Assembly (NCBI RefSeq): GCF_003545815.1
Contig: NZ_PDUW01000005.1
Span: forward strand, 1-64,000
DNA: 64,000 nucleotides
Direction of reading: 5' to 3'
Source: Pusillimonas caeni
GTDB taxonomy: Bacteria > Pseudomonadota > Gammaproteobacteria > Burkholderiales > Burkholderiaceae_B
The notes under the pieces were generated by a model, which searched no databases, was not told the origin of the DNA, and saw only the letters and a list, made by a program, of their open reading frames with translations. Shown here piece after piece: positions 63,623-64,000 of the stretch (position 1 is its first letter; every line of letters starts with the position of its first letter). A program made the translations under genes and the position numbers.

Positions 63623-64000
63623 CTATTGATTGATGGCGCGGTTGACCGCCTGGGGCCGCCGGTCGGCGGCGAAGAATTCGGGCTGTGTCAGCGATATGCG
63701 CTGGCCGAGGCCCTGACCCTTGTGGGTGCGGACCAGGTACAGGGGACGGTTCTTGACCTCGCCGAATATGCGGGCGATGTATTCGCCCAGCACACCCATT
63801 GAAATGAGATTGATGCCGGCAAAGAACAGCACCACCGTGATCAGCGAGGCCCAGCCCTGAACCGGATCGCCGTGGATGAAGTACTTGACGACGATGAACA
63901 GCCCATAGGCGAAGGACAGCAGCGACAGGCAGATGCCCGCCATGCTGAGCAGGCGCAGCGGCCAGGTGGTGAACGAGGTAAGGCCGTCGAGCGCAAAATG
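63623..64000 (-). CDS. GT2-family glycosyltransferase, C-terminal part (cut by the window)
   Basis: The frame runs off the window edge; 125 C-terminal residues are present. HFALDGLTSFTTWPLRLLS followed by two membrane helices (MAGICLSLLSFAYGLFIVVKY; ITVVLFFAGINLISMGVLGEYIARIF) and a short tail is the standard end of DPM1/GtrB-type polyprenyl-phosphate glycosyltransferases. It forms a lipid-sugar donor for the GtrA-dependent pathway. Confidence 0.85.
   Translation of the reverse strand, partial: HFALDGLTSFTTWPLRLLSMAGICLSLLSFAYGLFIVVKYFIHGDPVQGWASLITVVLFFAGINLISMGVLGEYIARIFGEVKNRPLYLVRTHKGQGLGQRISLTQPEFFAADRRPQAVNRAINQ

Overview
The window looks like a chromosomal segment of a high-GC betaproteobacterium of the Alcaligenaceae/Burkholderiales type (Bordetella, Achromobacter, Pusillimonas-like). 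The evidence is the miaB-phoH-ybeY-corC-lnt housekeeping string, the many LysR regulators, the tripartite-tricarboxylate (Tct) transporter, the liv-type ABC transporters and the NAD-linked fds formate dehydrogenase. The genus is inferred from gene content only. I see no rRNA, CRISPR array, insertion sequence or phage gene.

Layout. 1-2.1 kb: the 3' end of an unknown gene, a nested inverted repeat, and a sulfite dehydrogenase pair (sorA plus a c-type cytochrome) with a 20-bp perfect palindrome in its promoter region. 2.4-7.9 kb: miaB-phoH-ybeY and corC-lnt, mostly with overlapping stops and starts. 8-10.9 kb: a PAS-PAS-GGDEF-EAL protein and tRNA-Ala(GGC), tRNA-Glu(TTC), tRNA-Asp(GTC) with promoters and a terminator. 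11.6-19.5 kb: a catabolic operon (tctC-tctB-tctA, enolase-superfamily enzyme, porin, FMN-dependent 2-hydroxyacid dehydrogenase) divergent from a LysR gene. 19.6-20.4 kb: a vapBC toxin-antitoxin pair. 20.5-27.9 kb: a Rieske oxygenase module (oxygenase, reductase, CaiB-type CoA transferase, atypical crotonase, Na+/solute symporter, a 44-residue membrane protein, LysR).

27.9-43.3 kb is the most unusual part. A liv-type ABC operon carries an alpha/beta hydrolase inside it and an isochorismatase-fold hydrolase at its head. It faces a LysR-like regulator with two helix-turn-helix domains, whose stop overlaps the start of a stand-alone ModE-type DNA-binding protein. A MarR gene and an amidohydrolase follow. 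A second minus-strand operon then encodes a CoA-thioester-type flavin monooxygenase, a BKACE enzyme lacking one zinc histidine, a cupin, an orphan substrate-binding protein and a hot-dog thioesterase, with its own LysR. I read these as a route for taking up and breaking down an aromatic or amide compound through CoA esters; the substrate is not evident.

43.5-64 kb: bioB, a DMT exporter, an MFS transporter, a peroxiredoxin, then a molybdenum-cofactor block (moaC, moaD, moaE, moaB, moeA; mobA and moaA on the other strand) next to the fdsGBA-fdhD-fdsD formate dehydrogenase operon and its ModE-like regulator. A perfect dyad lies between regulator and operon. The Moco genes would supply both the formate dehydrogenase here and the sulfite dehydrogenase at the other end. 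The window closes with a UspA protein, a TIGR01244-type phosphatase/sulfurtransferase, and a ChbG/HpnK deacetylase, GtrA flippase and truncated GT2 glycosyltransferase.
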